From positions 1 through 56,284 of the forward strand of contig NZ_LJSD01000012.1 in NCBI RefSeq assembly GCF_001303895.1: a stretch of DNA of 56,284 nucleotides, in the 5' to 3' direction. Below the pieces are notes generated by a model. It worked only from the letters and a program-made list of their open reading frames with translations, was not told the origin of the DNA and searched no databases. Positions within the stretch are counted from its first letter, which is position 1, and each line of letters starts with the position of its first letter. The DNA comes from Mesorhizobium sp. 1M-11. GTDB taxonomy: Bacteria > Pseudomonadota > Alphaproteobacteria > Rhizobiales > Rhizobiaceae. Shown here one piece after another: positions 17,743-27,042 of this stretch. A program made the translations under genes and the position numbers.

Positions 17743-19239
17743 TCAAAACCTCGGAATGTCTGGAAACGCGACCTGGCCGCGATGCACATGCATGCGGCCG
17801 AGTTCGGCGCAGCGGCGCAGTTGCGGAAACACCTTGCCGGGGTTGAGCAGATGGTTGGGGTCGAAAGCGCATTTCACCCGCATCTGCTGATCGAGATCGG
17901 CCTCGTTGAACATCTCCGGCATCAGATCGCGCTTTTCGACGCCGACGCCATGCTCACCGGTCAGCACGCCGCCGACCTCGACGCAAAGCCGCAGGATGTC
18001 CGCACCGAACTTCTCGGCCTTGTCCAGTTCGCCCGGCACATTGGCATCATAGAGGATGAGCGGATGCAGATTGCCGTCGCCGGCGTGGAAGACATTGGCG
18101 ACACGCAGGCCATAGGTTTGCGAAAGGTCGCGCATGCCGGCCAGCACACGCGGCAGTTCCTTGCGCGGAATGGTGCCGTCCATGCAGTAATAATCCGGCG
18201 AGATGCGCCCGACCGCCGGGAAGGCCGCCTTGCGGCCGGCCCAGAAACGCAGGCGCTCTTCTTCCGATTGCGAGATGCGGCAGGTGGTCGAGCCGTTGTT
18301 GATGGCGATCGTCTCGACGGCACCGATCAAGTGATCGACCTCGACCACCGGTCCGTCGAGCTCGACGATCAGCAGTGCCTCGCATTCCAAAGGATAGCCC
18401 GCCTGCACAAAATCCTCGGCCGCGTGGATCGCCGGCCGGTCCATCATTTCCATGCCGCCGGGAATGATGCCGGCGCCGATGATGTCGGCCACGCATTGGC
18501 CGCCCTGCTCGCTGGTCGGGAAGCCGATCAGCAGCGCACGCGCCGTCTCCGGCTTCTTCAGGATGCGCACCGTCACTTCGGTGACGACGCCGAGAAGGCC
18601 CTCCGAACCGGTCATCAGGCCGAGCAGATCATAACCTTCGGCATCAAGATGCTTGCCACCGAGCCGCACCACCTCGCCATTCATCAGCACCATCTCAATG
18701 CCCAGAACGTTGTTGGCGGTGAGGCCGTATTTCAGGCAGTGCACGCCGCCGGAGTTCTCCGCGACATTGCCGCCGATCGAGCAGGCGATCTGCGAGGACG
18801 GATCCGGCGCATAGTAGAAGCCCTCCTGCTCCACGGCATAGGTAATGCCGAGATTGGTGACGCCGGGCTGCGCGGTGACAGTGCGGTTGGGATAGTCGAT
18901 GCTGAGGATGCGGTTGAAGCGGCTCATGACCAGCAGGACCGCGTCTTCCAGTGGCAAGGCACCGCCGGACAGCGACGTGCCGGCGCCGCGCGGCACGACG
19001 CGGATGTTGCGTTCGTTGCAATATTTCAGCACCCGCGACACCTGCGCCACCGTCTCAGGCAACACCACGACGAGGGGGAGCTGGCGATAGGCGGTCAGCC
19101 CGTCGCTTTCGAAGGCGCGCATCTCATTGACGGTTTCGACGACGCCTTCGCCCGGCACGATCGACCTGAGATCGGCGACGATGGTGGCACGCCGTCCAAG
19201 CGTCGCCTCATCCGGCTTCGGCATGGCAAGACCGGACAT
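17743..19239 (-). CDS. glcD: Glycolate oxidase subunit D, FAD-linked
   Basis: Oxidises glycolate to glyoxylate, or possibly D-lactate to pyruvate. The 498-residue protein matches the E. coli length. The FAD-binding signature PRGAGTSLSGGALPLEDAV is near 85-103, the adenine-binding stretch (SIGGNVAENSGGVHCLKYG) follows near 145, and the C-terminal domain contains HAGDGNLHPLIL and TGEHGVGVEKRDLM. I chose the ATG at 19239, which follows GGGAGG; the open frame extends to 19317. It is first in glcD-(ASCH)-glcE-glcF. A perfect palindrome 40 bp upstream (19279-19297) is a likely operator. Confidence 0.95.
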   Translation of the reverse strand: MSGLAMPKPDEATLGRRATIVADLRSIVPGEGVVETVNEMRAFESDGLTAYRQLPLVVVLPETVAQVSRVLKYCNERNIRVVPRGAGTSLSGGALPLEDAVLLVMSRFNRILSIDYPNRTVTAQPGVTNLGITYAVEQEGFYYAPDPSSQIACSIGGNVAENSGGVHCLKYGLTANNVLGIEMVLMNGEVVRLGGKHLDAEGYDLLGLMTGSEGLLGVVTEVTVRILKKPETARALLIGFPTSEQGGQCVADIIGAGIIPGGMEMMDRPAIHAAEDFVQAGYPLECEALLIVELDGPVVEVDHLIGAVETIAINNGSTTCRISQSEEERLRFWAGRKAAFPAVGRISPDYYCMDGTIPRKELPRVLAGMRDLSQTYGLRVANVFHAGDGNLHPLILYDANVPGELDKAEKFGADILRLCVEVGGVLTGEHGVGVEKRDLMPEMFNEADLDQQMRVKCAFDPNHLLNPGKVFPQLRRCAELGRMHVHRGQVAFPDIPRF

Positions 19240-19278
19240 GATGCCTCCCTGCGCTTGACTGTAAAAAAATGCACTGAC

Positions 19279-19297
19279 TGGTAAAAGCTTTTTACCA
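19279..19297. promoter_or_regulatory. Palindrome upstream of glcD
   Basis: TGGTAAAA-GCT-TTTTACCA is a perfect 8-bp inverted repeat 40 bp upstream of the glcD start. TGGT/ACCA half-sites are typical of FadR-type GntR regulators, one of which is encoded nearby at 20933. However, the half-site spacing is wider than the classical TGGT-N3-ACCA, so the assignment is tentative. Confidence 0.5.
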
Positions 19298-19406
19298 ATT
19301 CGACACGGTGCATGCAAATGATGCTTTCGGCCAAAGCAGGCGCCGTCATGCGCGCACCTTTCCGCGCGTCAATCTGACGCTGGCAGACAGGATCGAAGAT
19401 ACTGCG

Positions 19407-20729
19407 CTATTCGCCTGCGTGGCTTGCGGGTTCGCCATGCAGGCGCTGCACGCGGCGCACGCCCCACCAGACGAGCAGGACAGCGATCGGCACGGACGCG
19501 GCCGTGACCACCTCCGGTGCAAAGGCATGGCCGAAGAAGGACGCACCCTTGGCGAGATAGCCGATCAGCCCGACGACGTAATAAGACACAGCCGCCACCG
19601 ACAGGCCTTCCACCGTCTGCTGCAGGCGCAGCTGCAGGCGGGCACGGTTGTTCATCGAGGCGAGAAGGTCGCGGTTCTGCTTCTCGACTTCGACATCGAC
19701 CCAGGTGCGCAACAGCGTGGTGGCGCGTGTCAGCTTGCGCGAGAGATTCGCCTGCCGCTCCTCGACCGAGCGGCATGTGCGCATGGCCGGCGCCACGCGC
19801 CGCTGCAGGAAGCCTCCCCAGGTGTCGTAGCCCGGCACCACCTCTTCATCGAGCGCTTGCAGGCGCTCGCTGACGATACCGTCATAGGCGCGGCTGGCGC
19901 CGAAGCGATAGAGGCTTGACGCAGCGTCGGCCTCCAGTTCGGCAGCGAGTTCGGTGAGGTCGGCCAGCAAGGTCTGGCTGTCTCGGGTCTCCGCTCCCTT
20001 CATCTCGCGCGTGATGACGGCGAGCTTGTCTTCGATGCGACGCACCCGCGCCGACAGCGACTGCGCCAGCGGCAGGCCGAGCATCGCAAGCGTGCGGTAG
20101 GTCTCGATATCGAGCAGGCGCTGGGACAGGGCGCCAGTGCTCGCCGGCGTCAGCGCGCGGTTGAGCACCAGGATGCGTGTCAGCCCGTCGCCATCCTGGC
20201 GGAAGTCTGCGATGATCGCGGCAGCACCACGTTCCACCAGCGAAAAGCACAGGCTGGTGGGGTCAAAGCTGTCAACCAGCTTCTCGTTAGCGGCCGTCCA
20301 GTTGCGGATTTCCAGCCGGATGCCTGAAATCACCGTGCCGGGCGGCGAGAAACCATTGCCGAACGGCGTATCCTCATGCGCACGCCCGCTCTCGTCGAGC
20401 GGCCCTTCCCACAGATAGGTCGAGAATTCGGTGTGACGCTCCCAGCGCAACGAGCCCTTGCCCCATTTCATGGCGTGGAGGCGCGCCTGGCTGCCGGGGG
20501 CGGCGATGCCCAGCCGGCGCGAAAGCTCGGACAGCACGGCGTGGTCGACGCTGGCGCCGCCTTCAGTCATGAAGGAGAGCTGGATCAGGACCCGGGGCGT
20601 CTCGACCAGCGGGTGCGGACGGGCGTGCACTTCGCCGAGCGCACTCGGGCGGCCTTCATGCGCGGGAAAACCAAGGACGCTGCCGATGGCGCGCGGCCGG
20701 AATTCGAGATTGGACTGGTCGTCCGACAC
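19407..20729 (-). CDS. DUF3422 family membrane-anchored protein
   Basis: A 440-residue member of DUF3422, a proteobacterial family of unknown function. A long soluble region with helical, coiled-coil-like stretches (about 200-390) is followed by two C-terminal hydrophobic segments: about 372-392 (LSVAAVSYYVVGLIGYL) and about 405-425 (VVTAASVPIAVLLVWWGV). This suggests a cytoplasmic domain anchored by a C-terminal hairpin. The start is GTG at 20729, preceded by GGGGGAA. It is convergent with nothing and reads away from the GntR gene. Confidence 0.88.
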   Translation of the reverse strand: MSDDQSNLEFRPRAIGSVLGFPAHEGRPSALGEVHARPHPLVETPRVLIQLSFMTEGGASVDHAVLSELSRRLGIAAPGSQARLHAMKWGKGSLRWERHTEFSTYLWEGPLDESGRAHEDTPFGNGFSPPGTVISGIRLEIRNWTAANEKLVDSFDPTSLCFSLVERGAAAIIADFRQDGDGLTRILVLNRALTPASTGALSQRLLDIETYRTLAMLGLPLAQSLSARVRRIEDKLAVITREMKGAETRDSQTLLADLTELAAELEADAASSLYRFGASRAYDGIVSERLQALDEEVVPGYDTWGGFLQRRVAPAMRTCRSVEERQANLSRKLTRATTLLRTWVDVEVEKQNRDLLASMNNRARLQLRLQQTVEGLSVAAVSYYVVGLIGYLAKGASFFGHAFAPEVVTAASVPIAVLLVWWGVRRVQRLHGEPASHAGE

Positions 20730-20932
20730 GGCAGTTCCCCCAAGGTTCTGAACCCTGTCTTTTTCAAAGCTCTAGGAGCAATCCCGGGCCGTGACAATGA
20801 AAAGTGCCGCCTCGACGGCAAGCGCCGCCCTTGCCAGGCAAATGCGCCAATGCGGTAAATTGGATAGATTAATTGACCAGTTGGCAAGATTGCCGCTATT
20901 CTAGGCGGCATAGTATTTTCTCGGGCACTTCC

Positions 20933-21769
20933 TTGAGCGACATCTTTTCCCGCATCGATCATTCGCGCACCGCCGACGAGGTGGTGGCGCAGATCGAGGC
21001 CTTGATCCTGGAAGGCGTGCTGCGTCCGGGCGACCGGCTGCCGGGCGAACGCGACCTCGCCCGCCAGTTCGAAGTGTCCCGGCCGATCCTGCGCGACGCG
21101 CTGAAGGCGCTGGAAACGCGCGGCCTGCTGCAGACCCGGCACGGCGGCGGCACCCATGTCGCCGATGTCATCGGCCAGGTGTTTTCCAAGCCGGTGATGG
21201 AGCTGATCTCCACTCACCGTAAAGCTGCCGCCGATTATCTGGAGTACCGCCGCGAGATCGAAGGCATCGCAGCCGAATATGCAGCCCGGCGCGCGACGCC
21301 GGATGATCTCGCCTTGCTCGACCGCATCATGGCGCGCATGGACGAGGCGCACCGTACCGGCGATTTCCAGCACGAAGCCGAAATCGACGTCGAATTCCAC
21401 AATGCCGTCGGCGAATGCGCGCACAACATCATCCTCTTGCACACGTTGCGGTCCTGCTACCGCCTCCTTTCGGAAGGCGTGTTCCAGAACCGGTTGCTGG
21501 TGTTCACCTTGCCCGGCGCGCGCGACGAGTTGCTGGCCCAGCACCGCGCCATCCATGCCGCCGTCAAATCAGGCAACCCGGCTGCGGCGCGCAAGGCGGC
21601 GATGGACCACATCACCTATGTCGAACGCTCGATGGTGGAAGCCGAACGCACCGGCGACTGGCAACGCGTGTCGCGGCTTCGATTGAAACAACGTGGCGGG
21701 AATCAGGAACCCGGCCGCAAACGCAGTGAAACAGGCGCGGCGGCGCGCGAAAGCGGGAAGGCGAAATGA
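20933..21769 (+). CDS. GntR (FadR subfamily) regulator, likely lactate/glycolate-responsive
   Basis: A regulator of about 278 residues. A winged helix spans about 12-75 (DEVVAQIEALILEGVLRPGDRLPGERDLARQFEVSRPILRDALKALE), followed by an all-helical FCD ligand domain with Asp/His metal ligands (about 95-225). The frame is open from a TTG at 20873. The TTG at 20933 (then SDIFSRID) gives the more typical N-terminus, but no strong ribosome site marks either. It overlaps lldD by 4 bases, pointing to control of L-lactate use. The nearby glcD operon is another plausible target. Confidence 0.88.
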   Translation: MSDIFSRIDHSRTADEVVAQIEALILEGVLRPGDRLPGERDLARQFEVSRPILRDALKALETRGLLQTRHGGGTHVADVIGQVFSKPVMELISTHRKAAADYLEYRREIEGIAAEYAARRATPDDLALLDRIMARMDEAHRTGDFQHEAEIDVEFHNAVGECAHNIILLHTLRSCYRLLSEGVFQNRLLVFTLPGARDELLAQHRAIHAAVKSGNPAAARKAAMDHITYVERSMVEAERTGDWQRVSRLRLKQRGGNQEPGRKRSETGAAARESGKAK

Positions 21770-22902
21770 GCATGCTTCTTACCATCGACGATCTCAAGCA
21801 GCAGGCTCGCCAGCGCGTGCCCAGGATGTTCTTCGACTATGCCGATTCCGGCGCCTGGACGGAGAGCACCTACCGCGCCAACGAAGAAGACTTCGGCAAG
21901 ATCAAGCTGCGCCAGCGCGTGCTGGTCGACATGGACAACCGCTCGCTGGCCTCGACCATGATCGGCGAGGCCGTCTCCATGCCTGTGGCGCTGGCGCCGA
22001 CCGGCTCGACCGGCATGCAGCACGCCGACGGCGAGATGCTGGCGGCGCAGGCGGCGGAGGAATTCGGCGTGCCGTTCACGCTGTCGACCATGAGCATCTG
22101 CTCGATCGAGGACGTCGCCTCGGTGACCAGGAAGCCGTTCTGGTTCCAGCTCTACGTGATGCGCGACAAGGATTTCGTGCTCAACCTCATCGATCGCGCC
22201 AAGGCGGCCAAATGTTCGGCGCTGGTGCTGACGCTCGACCTGCAGATACTGGCGCAGCGCCACAAGGATGTGCGCAACGGCCTCTCGGCTCCGCCGAAGC
22301 TGACCCTGCCGAACCTGATCGACATGGCGATCCGTCCCGGCTGGTGCCTCGGCATGCTCGGTACCAAGCGCCGCACCTTCCGCAACATCGTCGGCCATGC
22401 CAAGGGTGTGGGCGACCTCGCTTCGCTGTCGTCCTGGACGAACGAGCAATTCGACCCGCGTCTGTCCTGGGATGACGTGGAATGGATCCGGCAGCGCTGG
22501 GGCGGCAAGCTGATCCTGAAAGGCATCCTCGACAAGGAGGACGCAGTCCTGGCTGCAAAGACAGGTGCCGACGCCATCATCATCTCCAACCATGGCGGCC
22601 GCCAGCTCGACGGTGCCCCCTCCTCCATCGCAGTGCTGGAAGAGATCGTCGACACTGTCGGCGACCGGATAGAAGTCCATATGGATGGCGGCATCCGCTC
22701 GGGCCAGGATGTGCTTAAAGCGCTGTGCCTCGGCGCCAAGGGCACCTATATCGGACGTCCGTTCCTCTACGGGCTGGGTGCGGCCGGCAAGAAAGGTGTG
22801 ACGCTGGCGCTGGAGATCATCCGCAAGGAGCTCGACCTGACGCTGGCGCTGTGCGGCAAACGCGACATCAAGGATGTCGGCAAGGACATGCTTTACCGCT
22901 AA
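21766..22902 (+). CDS. lldD: FMN-dependent L-lactate dehydrogenase
   Basis: Oxidises L-lactate to pyruvate, passing electrons to the respiratory chain. The 378-residue FMN alpha-hydroxy-acid dehydrogenase carries an N-terminal VPRMFFDYADSGAWTE, the FMN-binding LAPTGSTGM (about 78), and the catalytic ISNHGGRQLDGAPSS (His/Arg near 277-280). The phosphate-binding MDGGIRSGQDVLKA and YIGRPFLYGL are near 305-340. It is translationally coupled to the upstream GntR gene by a 4-base overlap. Closely related enzymes use glycolate or mandelate, but the LldD-type N-terminus and coupled regulator favour lactate. Confidence 0.92.
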   Translation: MSMLLTIDDLKQQARQRVPRMFFDYADSGAWTESTYRANEEDFGKIKLRQRVLVDMDNRSLASTMIGEAVSMPVALAPTGSTGMQHADGEMLAAQAAEEFGVPFTLSTMSICSIEDVASVTRKPFWFQLYVMRDKDFVLNLIDRAKAAKCSALVLTLDLQILAQRHKDVRNGLSAPPKLTLPNLIDMAIRPGWCLGMLGTKRRTFRNIVGHAKGVGDLASLSSWTNEQFDPRLSWDDVEWIRQRWGGKLILKGILDKEDAVLAAKTGADAIIISNHGGRQLDGAPSSIAVLEEIVDTVGDRIEVHMDGGIRSGQDVLKALCLGAKGTYIGRPFLYGLGAAGKKGVTLALEIIRKELDLTLALCGKRDIKDVGKDMLYR

Positions 22903-22929
22903 GAGGTCCAGATCGAAATTCGAATCGAC

Positions 22930-23694
22930 TTGAAAGCGGCTTCTGCCTTGACCGACGGCATTCATTTCCTCGACGCCCGAGCGCCGGACGGCATGCGCCT
23001 CTACGCCATTGGCGACGTGCACGGCCGCCTCGACCTGCTGTCCGGCATGCACAGGACCATCGCAGCCGAAATCGAACGCGACCGGCCGGCCGACTGGCGC
23101 ATCATCCATCTCGGCGACTACGTCGATCGCGGCCCGGATTCGAGGGGCGTCATCGATTTCCTGATCGCCGCGCAGCAGCGCGATCCGCGCATCATCGCGC
23201 TGGCCGGCAACCACGATATCGGCTTCCGGGATTTCCTGGCCATGCCGGCCGCCGACGGGCTGTTCTCGCGTTATGGCGGCCGCGAGACGGCGCTGTCCTA
23301 CGGCGTGGCGATCGACTTCGACGATCCGGCCTCACTCGAACAAGGCTGGAAGGATCTGGTCAGCGCCGTTTCGCCCGAGCAGAAACATTTCCTGCACGAC
23401 CTGCCCTATTCGGTGTCATTCGGCGATTTCTTCTTCTGCCATGCAGGCGTACGCCCCGGCATCGCACTCGACCGCCAGGCGCATGAAGACCTGATCTGGG
23501 TCCGTGCCGTGTTCCTCGACCATCCGGGGCTGTATGAAAAGGTGATCGTGCACGGCCATACGCCGCAGGCGGAGGCCGAACCGATGCCCAACCGCGTCAA
23601 CGTCGACACCGCCGCCTACCAGAGCGGCAGGCTGACGGCGCTGGTCGTCGATGGTGGGGACAAGCGAATCCTGACGGAGAGCGGGAAAGCATAG
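22930..23694 (+). CDS. Metallophosphoesterase, Ser/Thr protein phosphatase-like
   Basis: A 254-residue PPP-type phosphoesterase with all signature motifs: GDVHG (28-32), GDYVDRG (62-68), GNHD (93-96), a CHAG histidine near 174 and HGHTP near 208. These bind two metal ions for phosphate ester hydrolysis. The likely substrate class is phosphoprotein or dinucleoside polyphosphate, which cannot be decided here. No ATG exists near the beginning; TTG at 22930 or 22948 is the likely start, without a clear ribosome site. It follows lldD by 27 bp on the same strand. Confidence 0.88.
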   Translation: MKAASALTDGIHFLDARAPDGMRLYAIGDVHGRLDLLSGMHRTIAAEIERDRPADWRIIHLGDYVDRGPDSRGVIDFLIAAQQRDPRIIALAGNHDIGFRDFLAMPAADGLFSRYGGRETALSYGVAIDFDDPASLEQGWKDLVSAVSPEQKHFLHDLPYSVSFGDFFFCHAGVRPGIALDRQAHEDLIWVRAVFLDHPGLYEKVIVHGHTPQAEAEPMPNRVNVDTAAYQSGRLTALVVDGGDKRILTESGKA

Positions 23695-23741
23695 GACATC
23701 AAGCGTTTATTCAGTCACGCTACGCCTGAATTTTCGCGACA

Positions 23742-24245
23742 TCACACAATGACGGTTCCATCGGGTTCATCGCGATCGAAACGCATCGAGTTGTCCCGAG
23801 CCACTTCTTCTCGAATGGTGGCCGTGATCGCGTCCCATCGATCGATAGCGCCGATCTCAACTTTCGATCGTCGGGCGACGAGCAGAAGAACCGCCTGTAT
23901 CATTTGCGTGAAACGGCCAAGTTTGTCGGGTGCATCCCTGATGCCTTCGTACCGCAGGCGCACATAGTACTCCACCCAATCATAGCGCCCGGGCTTGGCA
24001 CTGCGATGGTAGATCAGCACATCCGGATCGATCGAACTCATCATGAGGCCGGTCTGAGTTGCCATTCGCTGGGCGTCCACGCTGTCGACATAGACAAGGA
24101 TATCGAGGCCCTTGTGCGCCGGCTTTCTCGCATCCTCGTTGAAGCCGGCTTCGGCAATCAACTCGCTGAGCCGAAGTATCAAATGATGAGACACCCGCAA
24201 TGCCGAGCGCGTGTCGTTCATTGTCAAAAGGAAACCCAATTTCAT
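23742..24245 (-). CDS. Unrecognised cytoplasmic protein
   Basis: A 167-residue protein I do not recognise. It has no signal peptide, membrane helix or obvious catalytic motif. The middle reads LDILVYVDSVDAQRM then VLIYHRSAKPGRYDWVEYYVRLRYEGI, suggesting an alpha/beta fold. The last residues (FDRDEPDGTVIV) are acidic. The start may be 24245 or the Met at 24221 (MNDTRSALRVSHH); neither has a clear ribosome site. By eye it is less GC-rich than its neighbours, which hints at later acquisition. It lies 153 bp beyond the thiD stop, on the same strand. Confidence 0.55.
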   Translation of the reverse strand: MKLGFLLTMNDTRSALRVSHHLILRLSELIAEAGFNEDARKPAHKGLDILVYVDSVDAQRMATQTGLMMSSIDPDVLIYHRSAKPGRYDWVEYYVRLRYEGIRDAPDKLGRFTQMIQAVLLLVARRSKVEIGAIDRWDAITATIREEVARDNSMRFDRDEPDGTVIV

Positions 24246-24398
24246 CGGTTGCGCTCAACCATCCCAGGAGCTTTCGAACGGCCTGTTTCGTTTCGCACAA
24301 GCGACTGTCAAAAATTGCGTGTCATCCGGACTAACACTCAGCCTCAGCAACATCGTTTGCCTGACTTCGAGCCGGATCATCCCTGCGTCCACTGCATT

Positions 24399-25235
24399 CT
24401 ACAAATCCGGGATGGAGTTGCCAGCAATTCGCAGACCATCGATGCGAGGAGAGTTTGGGCCAGGCCGGCGCTCTTCCCGACCCAGCTTTTCGAAAACATG
24501 GTCCTTGGCCTTGCCGGTCGCCGTTTCCAGATCATCACCCAGACCCAGCCTAGCCGCGATGGCGCTGGCAAGCATGCAGCCTGTACCACGCATGCGAACA
24601 TCGAGACGCGGCGCTTGGAAACGGACTGGCGCTTTGCCGGCGCGCAGGAGAAGGTCGACCGAACGATCTCCCTCGGCATGACCGCCCTTGACCAGCAAGG
24701 CCGGAACGCCGCTTTCAAGGAGCCGACGCGACTGCTCGACGATTGTGGCTTCGTTTGAGCCAGGTATACCCCCAGCCGATTTATCGCTCAGCAGCGCCAG
24801 TTCCGGCAGATTGGGCGTGACGAGTGTGCAGAGCGGCATCAGGCGGCGTTTCAATATCTCGACGGCGTCCATGGCGAGCAGCGCGCGACCCGACGTCGAG
24901 GCAAGGACGGGATCGAGCACCACCGGCAGTGGCAGGCGGCTGGCCAGTACAGAGGCAACCGCGGTTATGGCATCCGCGCTGCCCAGCATGCCGATCTTGA
25001 CCGCGGCGATTGCGTTGGCGGCAAACGCCGCCCGCATCTGTGCGGCGATGAGATCCGGCGGCATCTGCTCCACCCGCTCAACCACGTCATGGGTCTGCAC
25101 GGTTACCGCGGTTACCGCGAGGCAAGCACGCAGGCCGAAGGCGGCAACCGTCTCGACGTCGCGCGCGATGCCGGCACCGCCGCTGGAATCCGAACCGGCG
25201 ACGATCAGGACATGCCGGTCCGGTATCACCGCCAT
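24399..25235 (-). CDS. thiD: Hydroxymethylpyrimidine/phosphomethylpyrimidine kinase
   Basis: Phosphorylates HMP and HMP-P to HMP-PP for thiamine synthesis. The ribokinase-fold protein of about 278 residues has the substrate site AGSDSSGGAGI near the N-terminus (AGIQAD is AGIARD here), GSADAI and VVLDPVLASTSG in the middle. The anion-hole/catalytic MRGTGCMLASAIAA is near 225. I prefer the ATG at 25235 ([12 protein letters not shown]), which overlaps the thiE stop by 10 bases; the frame opens at 25256. It is the last gene of thiCOSGED. Confidence 0.93.
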   Translation of the reverse strand: MAVIPDRHVLIVAGSDSSGGAGIARDVETVAAFGLRACLAVTAVTVQTHDVVERVEQMPPDLIAAQMRAAFAANAIAAVKIGMLGSADAITAVASVLASRLPLPVVLDPVLASTSGRALLAMDAVEILKRRLMPLCTLVTPNLPELALLSDKSAGGIPGSNEATIVEQSRRLLESGVPALLVKGGHAEGDRSVDLLLRAGKAPVRFQAPRLDVRMRGTGCMLASAIAARLGLGDDLETATGKAKDHVFEKLGREERRPGPNSPRIDGLRIAGNSIPDL

Positions 25236-25831
25236 GACGCCGTGGCCACCAGCCATTCGCGGGTGCGCGCTTCCGGATCGGCATTGCGGGTGATGTCGGT
25301 GACGACGGCGGCGCTGTCGGCACCTTGCGCGAAGACGCCGGGGATGCGCTCGACGGTCAATCCACCGATGGCGACAAGCCGCAACTCACCCGCCCGGCGT
25401 TTCCACTCGGCGATGCGGTCTAGCCCCTGCGGCGCCCATTTCATGGCCTTCAGGATGGTCGGATAGACCGGCCCCAGCGCGACATAGTCGGGCTCCGCCG
25501 CAAGCGCGGTTTCCAGTTCGAGGTGATCATGCGTGCTTAAGCCCAGCTTCAACCCGGCCCGACGGATCGCGCCGATATCGGCCTCGGCCAGATCCTCCTG
25601 GCCGAGATGGACGAAGTCACAGCCCTCGTCGATGGCGAGCTGCCAATGGTCGTTGACGATGAGCTGACAGTGATGGCGTTCGCAGGTCGCCCTGGCGGCC
25701 CGGATCTCGGCGCGCAAAACCTCATCCGGCGTATCCTTGACGCGCAACTGCACCAGCTTCACGCCAAGCGGCACCAGCCGCTCGATCCAGGCGGCGGAAT
25801 CGACGATGAGGTAGAATGGGTCGAGTTTCAT
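25226..25831 (-). CDS. thiE: Thiamine-phosphate synthase
   Basis: Joins HMP-PP and thiazole phosphate to thiamine phosphate. The 201-residue TIM barrel shows QLRVKD (about 27), the pyrophosphate-binding [10 protein letters not shown] (about 70), [14 protein letters not shown] (about 100), [14 protein letters not shown] (about 118) and the C-terminal [10 protein letters not shown]. It overlaps thiG by 4 bases and thiD by 10 bases, so the tail of the operon is translationally coupled. Confidence 0.93.
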   Translation of the reverse strand: MKLDPFYLIVDSAAWIERLVPLGVKLVQLRVKDTPDEVLRAEIRAARATCERHHCQLIVNDHWQLAIDEGCDFVHLGQEDLAEADIGAIRRAGLKLGLSTHDHLELETALAAEPDYVALGPVYPTILKAMKWAPQGLDRIAEWKRRAGELRLVAIGGLTVERIPGVFAQGADSAAVVTDITRNADPEARTREWLVATASWR

Positions 25832-26601
25832 GAGAAGGCAGCCATGCCGATGACAGGGGTGGAGGGAACGGCCATGTCGCGCGGTTCAAGCGGACCGGCC
25901 AGGAAGGCTTCTCGCCCGGCCTCGATCGCCTTGGCGAAAGCGCCGGCCATGGCGATCGGATCGCCAGCCTTGGCGACGGCGGTGTTGAGCAGCACGGCGT
26001 CGTAGCCGAGCTCCATGACGGCGGCGGCATGCGACGGGCGGCCGATGCCGGCATCGACGATCAGCGGCACATCGGGAAAATGGCCGCGCAGCGACCGCAG
26101 CGCATCGACATTCTGCGGCCCCCGCGCCGAACCGATCGGTGCGCACCAGGGCATCAGCAATTTGCAGCCGGCTTCCAGCAGCCGTTCGGCGACGACCAGA
26201 TCGTCGGTGGTATAAGGGAACACCTCGAAGCCGTCCCCACTCAGGATGCCCGCCGCCTCGACCAGGCCGAAAACGTCCGGCTGCAACGTGTCGTGATTGC
26301 CGATGACTTCCAGCTTGATCCAGTTGGTGGCGAAGACCTCGCGCGCCATCTGCGCGGTGGTGACGGCCTCCTTCACCGAATGGCAGCCGGCCGTGTTGGG
26401 CAGCACGCGCACGCCGAGCGACTGGATCAGCGACCAGAACTTCCCGCCGGTCCTGCCGCCAGCGGCTTCGCGCCGCAGCGACACCGTGACGATCTCGTTC
26501 CGCGCCGCCTCGACCGCATCGGCCATGATCGCCGGCGACGGGTAAAGCGCGGTGCCGAGCAGCAGGCGCGATGAGAATTTTTGTCCGTAGAGTTCGAGCA
26601 T
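25828..26601 (-). CDS. thiG: Thiazole synthase
   Basis: Assembles the thiazole ring from deoxyxylulose phosphate, dehydroglycine (made by the ThiO glycine oxidase route) and ThiS-thiocarboxylate. The 257-residue TIM-barrel protein shows [11 protein letters not shown] near the N-terminus and the Schiff-base lysine in [10 protein letters not shown] (about 96-100). [23 protein letters not shown] and [34 protein letters not shown] are also present. I chose the ATG at 26601, preceded by AAGGAG; the open frame continues to 26679 through the inserted repeat. Confidence 0.95.
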   Translation of the reverse strand: MLELYGQKFSSRLLLGTALYPSPAIMADAVEAARNEIVTVSLRREAAGGRTGGKFWSLIQSLGVRVLPNTAGCHSVKEAVTTAQMAREVFATNWIKLEVIGNHDTLQPDVFGLVEAAGILSGDGFEVFPYTTDDLVVAERLLEAGCKLLMPWCAPIGSARGPQNVDALRSLRGHFPDVPLIVDAGIGRPSHAAAVMELGYDAVLLNTAVAKAGDPIAMAGAFAKAIEAGREAFLAGPLEPRDMAVPSTPVIGMAAFS

Positions 26602-26646
26602 CAGGGGTGCTCCTTGGTGGCCGGAGAAAGACCTGCGGCGGCAAGC

Positions 26647-26802
26647 CCCCCTCTCCGTCTCGGGCTTTGCCCGAGCCACCTCTCCCCCGCCTTCGGTTGG
26701 GGCGAGGAACCCAAGCTGGAGAAGCGCCGGCGTTGGAGCTGCGGTTCCTCGCCCTGCCGAAGGCGGGGAGAGGTGGCGCCGCGAAGCGGCGACGGAGAGG
26801 GG
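26647..26802. repeat. About 156-bp inverted-repeat element between thiS and thiG
   Basis: CCCCTCTCCGTC (ending 26659) and GACGGAGAGGGG (26791-26802) are terminal inverted copies. Inside are CCACCTCTCCCC / GGGGAGAGGTGG, CGCCTTCGG / CCGAAGGCG and GGCGAGGAAC / GTTCCTCGCC, plus the short hairpin CGGGCTTTGCCCG. The whole unit can fold into one long structure and looks like a MITE/BIME-type element. It has no coding capacity I trust. Confidence 0.75.
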
Positions 26803-26861
26803 TCTTTACGCCAGATGCGATTGCCCTGTTCCAAGGCCAGAAAATCCATCTCGACCATGTC

Positions 26862-27042
26862 TCACCCCCCCTTCATGGGCGACAGGATTTCGATGCGGTC
26901 GCCGTCGGCGATGCGGCAGGTCTCGCGCTCTCTGGCCGGCACCACTTCGCCGTTGAGCGCGGTCGCCAGCCAGCCGCCCTCGTAGTCGAGTTCGGCAAGC
27001 AGCGCCGCCAGCGTGCCGGCGCCAACCTCGCGGCTTTCGCCG

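Noticed and set aside
17782..19284. Plus-strand 500-codon frame
   Set aside because: Antisense shadow of glcD, with the His/Asp-rich translation typical of reversed GC-rich coding DNA.
21703..23214. Minus-strand 503-codon frame
   Set aside because: Antisense to lldD and part of the phosphoesterase gene; no domain.
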